In this document: one piece after another, positions 11,401-19,583 of the stretch | Layout: each line of letters opens with the position of its first letter | Numbering within the stretch: the first letter of the stretch is position 1 | Assembly: GCA_012523895.1 (NCBI GenBank) | Contig: JAAYSZ010000027.1 | Coordinates: 1-41,885 of the forward strand | Source: Erysipelotrichaceae bacterium | Lineage (GTDB): Bacteria > Bacillota_I > Bacilli_A > Erysipelotrichales > Erysipelotrichaceae | DNA: 41,885 nucleotides | Direction: 5' to 3' | Program-made: the position numbers and the translations under genes | Notes under the pieces: model-generated | Told to the model about the DNA's origin: nothing | The model's input: only the letters and a program-made list of their open reading frames with translations | Database searches by the model: none

Positions 11401-11646
11401 GTTCCTGCTATAATTGAAGCAAAAAAGAATAGACAGATTATTATAGTTACGCATAATCCGAATATTGCAGTAGCTTGTGATTCAGAAGGAGTAATTTATT
11501 GTCATAAAAATAGTGATGATAAATTATTAGAATATGTCATTGGCAGCATTGAAAATATAGATATGAATGATCATATTGTTGATGTTCTTGAAGGGACAGT
11601 TCCTGCTTTTAATATTAGAAGAAATTCGTATAACAAGATAGAATGA
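8500..11646 (+). CDS. PHP domain-SMC-like AAA ATPase (TrlF type)
   Basis: A 1048-residue protein that joins an N-terminal PHP phosphoesterase-like domain to an ABC/SMC-type ATPase split by a long coiled coil. PHP motifs seen: HVHTP at 15-19 and GSDAHEYD near 285. The Walker A is GNKGSGKS (379-386), the signature LSPGERG is near 926-932, and the Walker B IIDQPEDN has Asp near 952, followed by an H-loop IVTHNPNIA. Residues about 500-830 are Glu/Lys/Leu rich and look coiled-coil. This layout matches TrlF-type ATPases and recalls RloC- or SbcC-like nucleases. A TTG 33 bases upstream keeps the frame open, but the ATG at 8500 has AGGAGA at 8484-8489 and is preferred. The position right behind BREX suggests an added defence effector; nuclease activity is an inference. 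Confidence 0.85.
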   Translation: MKCKYGSLWRKWDLHVHTPMSILNENYKLNSNYEEFLKSSLGEKDYNSLNNIDKKMYYFINKLFKEAINCEIAAIGITDYYFIDGYKYIRETLNNNNKLNLIFKKEIEEDTDFLKKVKSIKLFPNIEFRTSVIIEGSKLQIHVIFSDELECDEIETNFINRLELITPEPNNTYILTHENVEKIGSNAKNRGVGGNGSDLFVGIKSISVTLEEIKKLIEDTKFKNRAIIILAEEDQSRISWDGQAGLERAKYYQYSDAIFTSNSSTIKWCSSKDCQETIEKKLPYLWGSDAHEYDKMFSFVNNRFLWIKSDVTFRGLLYALYRFENRIFIGNEPEELKNFKARKYYTIKEIDILPNKEKVSKKWFDTTIKFNPFMTTIIGNKGSGKSAVSDIVAYLSNSHKISNASFLNRKRFLDKKTNYGNDFMATIKFYSDDRASITKEKLSDNFELSQPEHVKYLPQSYIEDICNNLGDKFQKEIDRTIFSYVSMKDKVDATTIQELSEIKTKTIDEEIHILQIELKNINEIIINLENKSTSIYRKQKINQLSLLKEKRENHIKQKPKEIIEPLDIENSYESNLILNLNEKIEYFKEERIKKIHDLERINQQLQKINNIQRDLQNILDISEQINQNYADFMSSIGRNNNEIVTITIKDNLLKNIFLELNEQQQQLNNLLGDNNLHNQINKEYDIDMIEEKLNEYISYSDKIRYLMMVVASLEDSISAEQQEYFVYKKELELWENYLLMLDGEIPNEIDNISIKSVEKELKYINESLANELEEKRKKRIDIVGEILKRIHLKRKVFEEIYSPVQIKIESIEALRNSDIKFVSSIVVNERNLLENILSYIDLRLDSKFRGDKGTVFLRDLIESTDFNNYDSVMNLIKIIYSAFDENIDDLDRLLKKREEFNYMIGNLDYLDVKFTINADDKSLNELSPGERGIVLLIFYLALEKENIPLIIDQPEDNLDNQSIYSKLVPAIIEAKKNRQIIIVTHNPNIAVACDSEGVIYCHKNSDDKLLEYVIGSIENIDMNDHIVDVLEGTVPAFNIRRNSYNKIE

Positions 11647-11702
11647 AGTTATTTATTAAGTTTAATTCTTTTTTGAAGTTTGAAGAAATTGTGAAATATT
11701 TA

Positions 11703-12560
11703 TTAATTATATTCTCTAAAAAAACTTTCTATCTTCTCCCTTACATCCCCATATTTTAAATAAACAATATTAAACTGCCTTACTACAAGTTCTCCTTTAA
11801 TGGAGAATTTTTCTATTTCTGGATCAGATTTAGCTAATATGTTATATACAAAAGAAACACCTAATCCTTTTTTAACTAAATCTAATATCAATTTAAAACT
11901 TGATATACAAATATGTCTTTCAAATTGATTTAATGATTCATTATATCCACTTAGTTCTTGTTCTAAGATTGCTCTTGTTCCTGAACCTTTTTCTCTATGT
12001 ATTATTGTTTCTTTAAGTAATTCATCTATTGTTATTTCTTTGTTCGCAAAAGGATGGTCTTTATGACATATACCTACAAAAGGTTCTTTATGAAGAAGAA
12101 CACTATCAAAAGTATCTTTATCAAACATACCTTCTATTATCGCAAAATCTAATTTGTTATCTTCTAATAGTCTTAGTAAATGTTGTGTATTATCTACTAT
12201 AAGTGTTAAGGTATTATTTTTATTACTTAAAAAATTAACTATATTATCTTCTAGATAATAATCACCGATTGTTTTAGTTACTCCAATTCTTATTTCGTTT
12301 ATTTCTTTTTCTTCAAGTTTTTCTCTTAAAGAATAATCATGTAATTTTACTGCTCTTGCATATTTTTCAAGTAATATAGCAGAGTTTGTTTTTGTTAGTT
12401 TATGGTTTTCATAATTAAATAATTTACAATCATAAAAACGTTCAATTGCTTGTATGTGTTGAGTTACTGCAGGTTGAGATAAATGAAGTATCTCTGCCGT
12501 TTTTCGATAGTTCATATACTTACAAAGTACTAAAAATGTATCAATTCTATAATCTAACAT
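11703..12560 (-). CDS. LysR-family transcriptional regulator
   Basis: A 285-residue LysR-type regulator. The N-terminal winged helix-turn-helix (about 3-60) contains the family pattern NYRKTAEILHLSQPAVTQHI, and a periplasmic-binding-like effector domain covers about 90-285. AGGAG precedes the start. It is transcribed away from the flavoprotein fusion at 12676 across a 115-base gap holding a dyad and direct repeats, the usual arrangement for a LysR protein that controls its divergent neighbour. The partner encodes sulfite-reductase-like and rhodanese domains, so a sulfur metabolite is a reasonable effector guess, comparable in logic to CysB/CysL regulators, but the ligand is unknown. It converges on the PHP-ATPase gene. 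Confidence 0.92.
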   Translation of the reverse strand: MLDYRIDTFLVLCKYMNYRKTAEILHLSQPAVTQHIQAIERFYDCKLFNYENHKLTKTNSAILLEKYARAVKLHDYSLREKLEEKEINEIRIGVTKTIGDYYLEDNIVNFLSNKNNTLTLIVDNTQHLLRLLEDNKLDFAIIEGMFDKDTFDSVLLHKEPFVGICHKDHPFANKEITIDELLKETIIHREKGSGTRAILEQELSGYNESLNQFERHICISSFKLILDLVKKGLGVSFVYNILAKSDPEIEKFSIKGELVVRQFNIVYLKYGDVREKIESFFREYN

Positions 12561-12584
12561 ATTAACTCCTTATTAATAAATAAT

Positions 12585-12640
12585 ACTTATCATAATATAA
12601 ATTATATTAAATTTAACTTATCATGAAACAGAGTTATAAT
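12585..12640 (+). promoter_or_regulatory. Divergent promoter/operator region for LysR and flavoprotein operon
   Basis: Between the divergent genes lies a dyad, TAATATAA-a-TTATATTA (12593-12609), flanked by two identical direct repeats ACTTATCAT at 12585-12593 and 12616-12624, 31 bases apart (about three helical turns). A plus-strand promoter fits TTAACT (12613-12618), a 16-base spacer and TATAAT (12635-12640); one repeat overlaps its -35. The layout suits a LysR site, but no binding can be shown from sequence. Confidence 0.5.
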
Positions 12641-12675
12641 CAAGAAAGGAATAGATAAAAGAATGGAGAGATTAC

Positions 12676-15234
12676 ATGAATATTATCGTAATTGGTGGCG
12701 TTGCTGCTGGTACCAAAACTGCTGCTAAACTTATGCGTGAAAACCATAACGCAAAAGTTACTATCTATACAAAAGGTAAAGACATTTCTTATGCTGGATG
12801 TGGTTTACCTTACTATGTAGGAGGAGCTATTGAAACAAAAGAAGAACTAATAGTTAATACTCCAAAAAAGTTTTCTGATTTAACAGGTGTAGATGTTAAA
12901 ACAGAAATGGAAGCTATATCTTTAGATTCAAAATCAAAAACAGTTACTTTTAAAAATGGTGAAGTTGTATCTTATGATAAGTTGGTTATTGCTACTGGTG
13001 CTACACCTTTTATACCAAATATAGAAGGTACTAATTTAAAAGGTGTATTTACTATGAGAACACCTGATGATGCAATTAACTTAAGAGATTATGTAGAAGA
13101 AAACAAATGTTCAAGTGTTGTTGTTGCTGGAGCAGGTTTTATTGGATTAGAAATTGCAGAAAACTTATTAAATAAAGGTTTAAATGTAACAGTTGTTGAT
13201 ATGGCAAATCAAGTAATGCCAAATCTTTTTGATGAAGAAATTGCTGATTATATTAGAAAACAACTAAATAAAAAAGGTATACAAGTTATTTTAAATGCTG
13301 GGATTACTGGAGTCTTAGGTGAAGAAAAAGCAACTGGTATTTCTACTACCGTAGGAAGCTTTAATGCTGATGCTGTTGTTTTAGCTATTGGTGTTAGACC
13401 AGCTACTACTTGGTTAAATGATTCAGGTATAAAAATGAATAAAGGAACAATAGTAGTAGATAACTATCAAAAAACAAACTTAGAAGATGTTTATGCTGTT
13501 GGAGATTGTGCACAAGTATTTAATAGATTAACTAATAAAAGTCAATGGTCCGCAATGGGATCTACAGCTAATATTACAGGAAGATGTCTTGCAAATAATT
13601 TATCAGGAAATAAAGCTCCTTATAAAGGATGTTTAGGTACTGGAGTTGTAAAACTAACTGATGATTTAAATGCTGGAAGAACAGGTTTAACAGAAGAACA
13701 AGCTAAAAATGAAGGTTATGATGTTATAACTGTAACTTGTGTTACAGATGATAAAGCACATTATTATCCAGATGCTTCAAGTTTTATAACTAAATTAATT
13801 GCAGATAAAGAAAGTCATAAATTATTAGGTATACAAGTACTTGGTAGTGGTGCTGTAGATAAGATGGTTGATATAGCTGTTGTAGGTATTTCAATGGATG
13901 CTAAAGTTGAAGATTTTAATACTTTAGACTTTGCATATGCTCCACCATTTTCTACCGCAATTCATCCATTTACTCAAGCATGTTATATCTTAGAAAATAA
14001 AATGAATAATTCTTATGAAAGTATAACTCCAAAAGAATATGCTTCTAATAAAGCAAAGGATTATAAGATTATAGATGTTAGTCCAGTACCTTCTATACCA
14101 GGAGCTAAATTTGTTAGTTTAGAAAAACTTGATGGTCCAATAGAAGATATTGATTTAGATGAAAAAATTCTTCTTGTTTGTGCTAAAGGTAAAAGAGGTT
14201 ATTTAGTACAAAACCTACTAAAATCATATGGTTATACAAATACCAAAGCATTAGAAGGAGGATTAACATTGAATAATGTAAAAGTATCTTTTGAAGGTAA
14301 GAAAATACCTCCTGAAGAAATTAGAAGAGTAAAAGCATTTGGATGTTTAGAAGATAAAAGATATCCTGATGTATTTAATGTAAGAGTTATTACACGTAAT
14401 GGAAAAATAACTTCAAGAGAACATCATGTAGTAGCAGAAGCAGCTGAAAGATTTGGCTCTTCTGAAGTAACTATGACTACTCGTTTAACTTTAGAAATAC
14501 AAGGAGTAAAACATTCAAATATAGATCCATTAGTAGAGTTTTTAAACGAAAATGGTTTAGAAACTGGAGGTACAGGTTCTGTAGTTCGTCCTGTTGTTTC
14601 TTGTAAAGGTACTACATGTAAATTTGGTTTAGCAGATACATTTTCTCTTTCTGAAAAAATACATGAAGCATTTTATGTTGGATATAGAGATGTTATCTTA
14701 CCTCACAAATTTAAAATTTGTGTAGGAGGCTGTCCTAACAATTGTGCAAAACCAAGTCTAAATGATTTAGGTGTTATGGGTCAAAAAATGCCTATTATTG
14801 ATTATGGTAAATGTAGAGGTTGTAAGAAATGTCAAATAATTGAAACTTGTCCAATGAAAGCAGCATCACTTGTTGATGGAAAGATTCATATAGATAAGGA
14901 TTTATGTAATAACTGTGGATTATGTGTTGGTAAATGCCCATTAAAAGTATTTGAAGAATATAGATCAGGCTTTAAAGTGTTTATTGGTGGTAGATGGGGC
15001 AAGAAAGTTGCTCATGGTATACCTTTAACTAAATTTTTCAATTCTGAAGAAGAAGTAATGGATATTATTGAAAAAGCAATCTTATTATTTAGAGATGAAG
15101 GAATTACTCGTGAGAGATTTTCTGATACTATAGAACGTTTAGGTTTTGATTATGTTAATGAAAAACTAATTAGCGGTAATATAGATAAAGCAAGTATCCT
15201 TAAGAAAACTGTAAAAGGAGGAGCTACTTGTTAA
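12676..15234 (+). CDS. CoA-disulfide-reductase-like / rhodanese / sulfite-reductase-like 4Fe-4S fusion protein
   Basis: An 852-residue multidomain redox protein. Residues 1-440 are a class III pyridine nucleotide-disulfide oxidoreductase: FAD motif IGGVAAG, redox Cys42 in YAGCGLPYYVGG, NAD motif AGAGFIGLEIAE, FAD-tail AVGDCA near 276, and a dimerisation domain. Residues about 445-530 are a rhodanese domain with likely active Cys502 (VCAKGKRGY). Residues about 570-850 match half of a nitrite/sulfite reductase, with Cys643/Cys648 (CKGTTC) and Cys682/Cys686 (CVGGC) as candidate siroheme-4Fe-4S ligands. Inserted near 713-757 are two 4Fe-4S motifs (CRGCKKC...CP and CNNCGLCVGKCP). The first Cys pair is C-x4-C rather than the textbook C-x5-C. 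It probably moves electrons from NAD(P)H to a sulfur substrate (sulfite, polysulfide or persulfide). It heads an operon with an ABC importer. Confidence 0.85.
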   Translation: MNIIVIGGVAAGTKTAAKLMRENHNAKVTIYTKGKDISYAGCGLPYYVGGAIETKEELIVNTPKKFSDLTGVDVKTEMEAISLDSKSKTVTFKNGEVVSYDKLVIATGATPFIPNIEGTNLKGVFTMRTPDDAINLRDYVEENKCSSVVVAGAGFIGLEIAENLLNKGLNVTVVDMANQVMPNLFDEEIADYIRKQLNKKGIQVILNAGITGVLGEEKATGISTTVGSFNADAVVLAIGVRPATTWLNDSGIKMNKGTIVVDNYQKTNLEDVYAVGDCAQVFNRLTNKSQWSAMGSTANITGRCLANNLSGNKAPYKGCLGTGVVKLTDDLNAGRTGLTEEQAKNEGYDVITVTCVTDDKAHYYPDASSFITKLIADKESHKLLGIQVLGSGAVDKMVDIAVVGISMDAKVEDFNTLDFAYAPPFSTAIHPFTQACYILENKMNNSYESITPKEYASNKAKDYKIIDVSPVPSIPGAKFVSLEKLDGPIEDIDLDEKILLVCAKGKRGYLVQNLLKSYGYTNTKALEGGLTLNNVKVSFEGKKIPPEEIRRVKAFGCLEDKRYPDVFNVRVITRNGKITSREHHVVAEAAERFGSSEVTMTTRLTLEIQGVKHSNIDPLVEFLNENGLETGGTGSVVRPVVSCKGTTCKFGLADTFSLSEKIHEAFYVGYRDVILPHKFKICVGGCPNNCAKPSLNDLGVMGQKMPIIDYGKCRGCKKCQIIETCPMKAASLVDGKIHIDKDLCNNCGLCVGKCPLKVFEEYRSGFKVFIGGRWGKKVAHGIPLTKFFNSEEEVMDIIEKAILLFRDEGITRERFSDTIERLGFDYVNEKLISGNIDKASILKKTVKGGATC

Positions 15235-15250
15235 TTAGAAAGGTTTATTT

Positions 15251-16192
15251 ATGAAGCGTTTGTTTGTTGTTTTAATATGTGCTTTATTACTTATAGGATG
15301 TTCTAGTAATAAAGAAGTAATTGAAGAAAGTGTAAATGAAGAATTTATAACATTTATAGATGCATTAGATAGGGAAGTAACCATAAAGAAAAATCCAGAA
15401 AAAGTTGCGGCTTTATTAGGAAGCTTTGCGGATGTATGGATATTAGCTGGTGGAGAAATATGTGCAACTGCAGAAGATGCATGGGATGATTTTGGATTAG
15501 AACTTGATGCAGTTAATATTGGAGGAGCACATTCTCCAAGTTTAGAATTATTATTATCCTCTAATCCTGAATTTGTAATTGCAAGTGCTTCTACTTCTAG
15601 TAATGTAGAAATGAAAGAAACATTAGAAGATGCAGGAATAACAGTTGCTTATTTTGATGTTGATAATTTTTATGATTATTTAGAAATGTTAGATATTTGT
15701 ACTGATATTACTGGAAGAAAAGATTTGTATGAAACTAATGGATTAGAAATAGAAAAACAAATAGAATTAATTAAAGATGAATTTAATAAAGAAGAAATTT
15801 CTGAGAAAGAAAAAACAGTTTTATTACTAAGAACTGCTTCAAGTTTTGTAAAAGCAAAGGGAAGTGAAGGTACAATACTTGGAGAAATGCTTGATGATAT
15901 GGGATGTATTAATATAGCTGATAATGATGAAACTTTACTTGAAAATCTTAGTGTTGAAGCAATAATAAAAGAAGAACCATATCATATATTTGTAGTTACA
16001 ATGGGAAGTGACACTAAAGCAGCTATGGAATCTTTAGAAAATTTGATTAATGAAAATCCTGCTTGGAATACACTTGATGCTATAAAAGAAGACAGGATGT
16101 ATGTAATGGATAAAAAGTTATTTAATTTAAAACCAAATGCAAATTGGGCAAATTCTTATCAGGAGTTATATGAAATACTTAAAGGAAAATAA
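15251..16192 (+). CDS. BtuF/FecB-type substrate-binding lipoprotein
   Basis: A 313-residue type III (helical-backbone) substrate-binding protein of the siderophore/heme/cobalamin class. It begins with a lipoprotein signal ending LLIGC (Cys17), then the typical family opening ITFIDALDREVTIKKNPEKVAAL, a central helix, and a second lobe ending NWANSYQELYEIL. It lies 16 bases after the redox fusion and overlaps the permease gene, so transport and redox chemistry are co-expressed. The ligand cannot be read from sequence: heme, a corrinoid or an iron chelate are the usual options. Because the neighbour may need siroheme and Fe-S clusters, iron or tetrapyrrole uptake would fit. Confidence 0.88.
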   Translation: MKRLFVVLICALLLIGCSSNKEVIEESVNEEFITFIDALDREVTIKKNPEKVAALLGSFADVWILAGGEICATAEDAWDDFGLELDAVNIGGAHSPSLELLLSSNPEFVIASASTSSNVEMKETLEDAGITVAYFDVDNFYDYLEMLDICTDITGRKDLYETNGLEIEKQIELIKDEFNKEEISEKEKTVLLLRTASSFVKAKGSEGTILGEMLDDMGCINIADNDETLLENLSVEAIIKEEPYHIFVVTMGSDTKAAMESLENLINENPAWNTLDAIKEDRMYVMDKKLFNLKPNANWANSYQELYEILKGK

Positions 16193-17168
16193 GTTTAAAA
16201 TTGAATATATTTATATAATTGGTATTTTAATGTTGCTTATTTCTTTTATCTTAGGTATTTTACTTGGTGCAACAAGCTTTAATATTTCAAAATATATATT
16301 TGATATTAATACTCCAGAAGCAAGAATAATATGGTTTGTAAGATTTCCTAGAGTTATGGGAAGTATCTTATGTGGAGCAGCTTTATCAGTATCAGGTGCG
16401 ATAATTCAAGGAGTGCTAGCCAATAGGCTAGCATCTCCTAGTATTATTGGAGTTAATGCTGGGGCAGCTCTTGCAGTTACCATAGCAACTGCTTTTGGTT
16501 TTTTAGGTGGTTGGAGATTATCTTTGTTTGCGTTTATAGGTGCATTTATAACTGTAATGATTGTAAGTTTAGGGGCTAAAAGATGGGGAGCTTCTAGAGG
16601 TACAGTTATTTTAATGGGTGTTGCAATGAATAGTTTATTAGGTGCAATGTCTAGTACTGTAACTACATTTATGCCTAATGTAAGTGTTATGAGTAATGAT
16701 TTTAAAATTGGTGATTTTTCTAGTGTTACTTATGCAAAATTAATACCAGCTAGTATTGTAATAATTATTTCTATTATTATTTTATATACCTTAGCTAATG
16801 AACTTGATGTATTAACATTAGGTGATGAAAGTGCTAAGGGACTTGGTTTAAATGTTGAAGTGGTAAAGGTAATATTTTTAATGTTAGCTGCAGCTTTAGC
16901 TGGTGTATCAGTTAGTATAGCTGGTTTATTATCTTTTGTAGGTTTATTGATACCTCATGCAATTAGAAATATATCCACAAGTGAATCAAGACATTTAATA
17001 CCTTTATGTGCCTTATATGGAGGTGCTTTTGTAACAATTTGTGATACATTTTCAAGAATTGTATTTGCACCATATGAATTACCTGTTGGAATTATAATGG
17101 CATTTATAGGTGCTCCTTTCTTTATTTTTATTTTATATAAAGGAAAAGGAGGACATAGAAATGCTTGA
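16170..17168 (+). CDS. FecCD/BtuC-family ABC transporter permease
   Basis: A 332-residue polytopic membrane protein of the FecCD family, with about nine to ten hydrophobic segments. Family landmarks include RFPRVMGSILCGAALSVSGA near the N-terminus and GLLSFVGLLIPHAIRN near the C-terminus, the latter being the contact with the ATPase. The frame is open from 16137, but an AGGAG at 16161-16165 supports the ATG at 16170 (MKYLKENK), giving a 23-base overlap with the binding-protein gene. Its stop overlaps the ATPase start by eight bases. A single permease gene implies a homodimeric channel. Confidence 0.92.
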   Translation: MKYLKENKFKIEYIYIIGILMLLISFILGILLGATSFNISKYIFDINTPEARIIWFVRFPRVMGSILCGAALSVSGAIIQGVLANRLASPSIIGVNAGAALAVTIATAFGFLGGWRLSLFAFIGAFITVMIVSLGAKRWGASRGTVILMGVAMNSLLGAMSSTVTTFMPNVSVMSNDFKIGDFSSVTYAKLIPASIVIIISIIILYTLANELDVLTLGDESAKGLGLNVEVVKVIFLMLAAALAGVSVSIAGLLSFVGLLIPHAIRNISTSESRHLIPLCALYGGAFVTICDTFSRIVFAPYELPVGIIMAFIGAPFFIFILYKGKGGHRNA

Positions 17169-17928
17169 GATTAGAAATATAAATGGAGGATATAATAAAA
17201 AACAAGTATTATATGATGTATCTTTTTATGCACAAAAAGGAAAGATAACTTCAATACTTGGACCTAATGGTAGTGGTAAATCTACATTATTAAAATCTTT
17301 GTGTTCTATTATTCCTGTAACTTCTGGAGAAGTATTATTAGATAATAAAAATTTATTAAGCTTACCACAAAATGAGATAGCTCAAAAAATTGCATATCTT
17401 TCACAAACTAAACAGATTCCAGATATTAGTGTAAAAAGATTAGTATTACATGGAAGATTTCCTTATTTAAATTATCCAAGAAGATATAAAGAAAAAGATT
17501 ATATTATCGTTAATAAAGTTATGGAAAAAATGAATATATTAGATTTAGCTGATGTTCCTATTAGTAAATTATCTGGAGGACAACAACAAAAAGCTTATCT
17601 TGCGATGGCTTTAGCACAAGATACTGATGTTATCTTATTGGATGAACCTACTACATATTTAGATATATCTTTTCAACTACAAGTCATAAAAGAGATAAAA
17701 AATCTTGCAAATGATGGGAAATATATCCTTATGGTTTTACATGATATTTCCTTAGCATTAGAAAATTCTGATAACATAGTTTTAATTAAAGATGGTACTA
17801 TAGTTAAACAAGGAACACCAAAAAATATATATGAATCAAATATTTTAGAAAAGGTATTTAATGTAAAAGTTGCTAGGGTAGAAATAGATAATAAATATCA
17901 TTACTTTTGTAAAACAAAAAACACTTAG
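17161..17928 (+). CDS. FecE/BtuD-type ABC transporter ATP-binding protein
   Basis: A 255-residue ABC ATPase that powers the importer. Walker A LGPNGSGKST, signature LSGGQQQKAYLAMA, Walker B DVILLDEPTTYLD and H-loop VLHDISLAL are all intact. The frame is open from 17110, but AGGAGG just upstream of 17161 and the family-typical start MLEIRNINGG fix this start. It overlaps the permease gene by eight bases. The stop codon lies inside a 20-base perfect palindrome that acts as a terminator shared with the convergent phosphonate transporter operon. Confidence 0.93.
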   Translation: MLEIRNINGGYNKKQVLYDVSFYAQKGKITSILGPNGSGKSTLLKSLCSIIPVTSGEVLLDNKNLLSLPQNEIAQKIAYLSQTKQIPDISVKRLVLHGRFPYLNYPRRYKEKDYIIVNKVMEKMNILDLADVPISKLSGGQQQKAYLAMALAQDTDVILLDEPTTYLDISFQLQVIKEIKNLANDGKYILMVLHDISLALENSDNIVLIKDGTIVKQGTPKNIYESNILEKVFNVKVARVEIDNKYHYFCKTKNT

Positions 17929-17945
17929 AAATTTCTAAGTGCTTT
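17922..17945. terminator. Bidirectional terminator between convergent operons
   Basis: A perfect palindrome CACTTAGAAA/TTTCTAAGTG (17922-17941) is flanked by an A-run on the left and CTTTT on the right, so it can end transcription from both sides. It includes the stop codon of the ATPase gene. The fold is AT-rich and moderately stable. Confidence 0.75.
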
Positions 17946-17950
17946 TAATA

Positions 17951-18751
17951 TTACATTATTCTTTCTCTTAGTGATCTAGAAACTTTTTCAAATATTAGAA
18001 CAACAATTAGTATTACTAGAATAATCATAAGTGCTGAATCATATCTTCTTAAGTTCATAGCAGTATTAAGCTCAATACCAATACCACCAGCTCCAACTAA
18101 CCCTAGAACAGAAGCTCCTCTAATTGATTTTTCTAAAGCAAATAAAGAAGTTCCTACAAAAGAAGGGAAGGTCATTGGCATAATAGCACCAGCTGTTACA
18201 CCAAATCTTGAAGCACCTGTAGATTCAAGAGCTTGAATTGGTCCTGGATCTAATTCTTCAATTCTTTCCATGAAGAATCTACCACAGAAACCAACGGTAT
18301 CAATCATTATTGTTAAAATACCTGCAAATGAACCAAGTCCTACTGTTATAACAAAGATTAATGCAAATACTAAATCTGGAATAGTTCTAGAAACAATTAC
18401 AATTCCTCTAGAAATATTTGCAAGAATTTTAGAAGGAGCTGTATTTTTAGCACCTAATAAAGCAATAGGTAAACTTAAGATTACACCAAAAACTGTTCCA
18501 ACTACAGCCATTTGCAAAGTTTCAAATACACTTTTAACAACGCTGTTAACTTTTGAAAAATCAGGTGGAAATGCTCTCATTAAGAAATTTCCAATATTAT
18601 CAAAACCTTTAAATATTCTAGCTAAAGTTATCTCAGCACCCATAACACCAAGAACAAATAGTGCTATGAATATAAAAGTAATAATAACTATTTCTAAACT
18701 AGGTTTTTTACGTCTGGCAGGCATTAACTGCTTAAGTCTATTATCACTCAT
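17951..18751 (-). CDS. phnE: PhnE-type phosphonate/phosphate ABC transporter permease
   Basis: A 266-residue permease of the binding-protein-dependent (MetI-like) class, with about six hydrophobic segments. The coupling motif region reads EALESTGASRFGVTAGAIMPMTFP, followed by SIRGASVLGLVGAGGIGIELN, a typical PhnE signature. The ATG shares one base with the TAA of the ATPase gene at 18751, indicating translational coupling. It is the last gene of a PhnD-PhnD-PhnC-PhnE unit. Members of this family carry phosphonates, phosphite, hypophosphite or phosphate; no C-P lyase genes are in the window, so the exact substrate is open. Confidence 0.9.
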   Translation of the reverse strand: MSDNRLKQLMPARRKKPSLEIVIITFIFIALFVLGVMGAEITLARIFKGFDNIGNFLMRAFPPDFSKVNSVVKSVFETLQMAVVGTVFGVILSLPIALLGAKNTAPSKILANISRGIVIVSRTIPDLVFALIFVITVGLGSFAGILTIMIDTVGFCGRFFMERIEELDPGPIQALESTGASRFGVTAGAIMPMTFPSFVGTSLFALEKSIRGASVLGLVGAGGIGIELNTAMNLRRYDSALMIILVILIVVLIFEKVSRSLRERIM

Positions 18752-19521
18752 TATTTAACCTCACTTTCATCTGCTTTATCTAATTCATAAAGCTCTTTGA
18801 AAAATGAATCTTCAATATTTTCTATTAAATCATCTTTAACAATTTTTCCATCTTTAAGCGCAATAATTCTTTCACCGTATTCTTTTACAATATCCATTTG
18901 GTGTAAGATACAAATTACTGCAAGACCTCTTTCATCAGCTACATCCCATAATAAATCCATAACTTCACGGCCTACTTTAGGGTCTAAGCTAGCAACTGGT
19001 TCATCTGCAAGTATAATTTCAGGCTCTTGCATAATAGTTCTTGCAATTGCAACACGTTGTTTTTGACCACCAGAAAGTTGATCAGCACGTCTATTTGCAA
19101 ATTCAGCTAGTGAAACTCTATCTAAGCATTCCATAGCTTTATATCTCATTTCATCTGATGCAAAGGCATTTAAGGTTTTACGAAAACCTTGATTACCACC
19201 TAAAGCACCATATAATACATTTTGGAAAACACTTATATTGTTAATTAGATTAAAGTTTTGAAATACTAAACCTACTTGTTTTCTAACATTTCTAAATTCA
19301 TTCTTTTTTAGTGAAGTAATATCAGTATCTCCTATAAAAACTTTTCCTTCAGTTGGTCTTTCAAAACCTGTAAGGCATTTGAAAAGAGTTGATTTCCCGC
19401 TACCATTATGTCCTAATAACATAACTTTTTCTCCGGGTTTAACTTCAAAATTTATATCGGATAAAGCAACTACATCATTGCCATAAACCTTTTTTAAATC
19501 TTTTGCGACTATTGAAATCAT
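18751..19521 (-). CDS. phnC: PhnC-type phosphonate/phosphate ABC transporter ATPase
   Basis: A 256-residue ABC ATPase with Walker A LGHNGSGKST, the PhnC-like FQNFNLI Q-loop, signature LSGGQKQRVAIAR, Walker B EIILADEPVASLD and the H-loop in ICILHQMDIV. The AGGAGG before the start is strong. It is separated from the upstream binding-protein gene by 131 bases containing a 13-bp hairpin, which may lower its expression relative to the lipoproteins, a common way to keep binding protein in excess. Confidence 0.92.
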   Translation of the reverse strand: MISIVAKDLKKVYGNDVVALSDINFEVKPGEKVMLLGHNGSGKSTLFKCLTGFERPTEGKVFIGDTDITSLKKNEFRNVRKQVGLVFQNFNLINNISVFQNVLYGALGGNQGFRKTLNAFASDEMRYKAMECLDRVSLAEFANRRADQLSGGQKQRVAIARTIMQEPEIILADEPVASLDPKVGREVMDLLWDVADERGLAVICILHQMDIVKEYGERIIALKDGKIVKDDLIENIEDSFFKELYELDKADESEVK

Positions 19522-19583
19522 TTAATTCCTCCTGTAATTGCAATACAAAGTAAATGTTTTGCAATTATTATATATAACAATGT

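Noticed and set aside
18270..18758. Plus-strand open frame of 162 codons inside phnE
   Set aside because: It is antisense to a clearly coding phnE, has no ribosome site and no family-like pattern.
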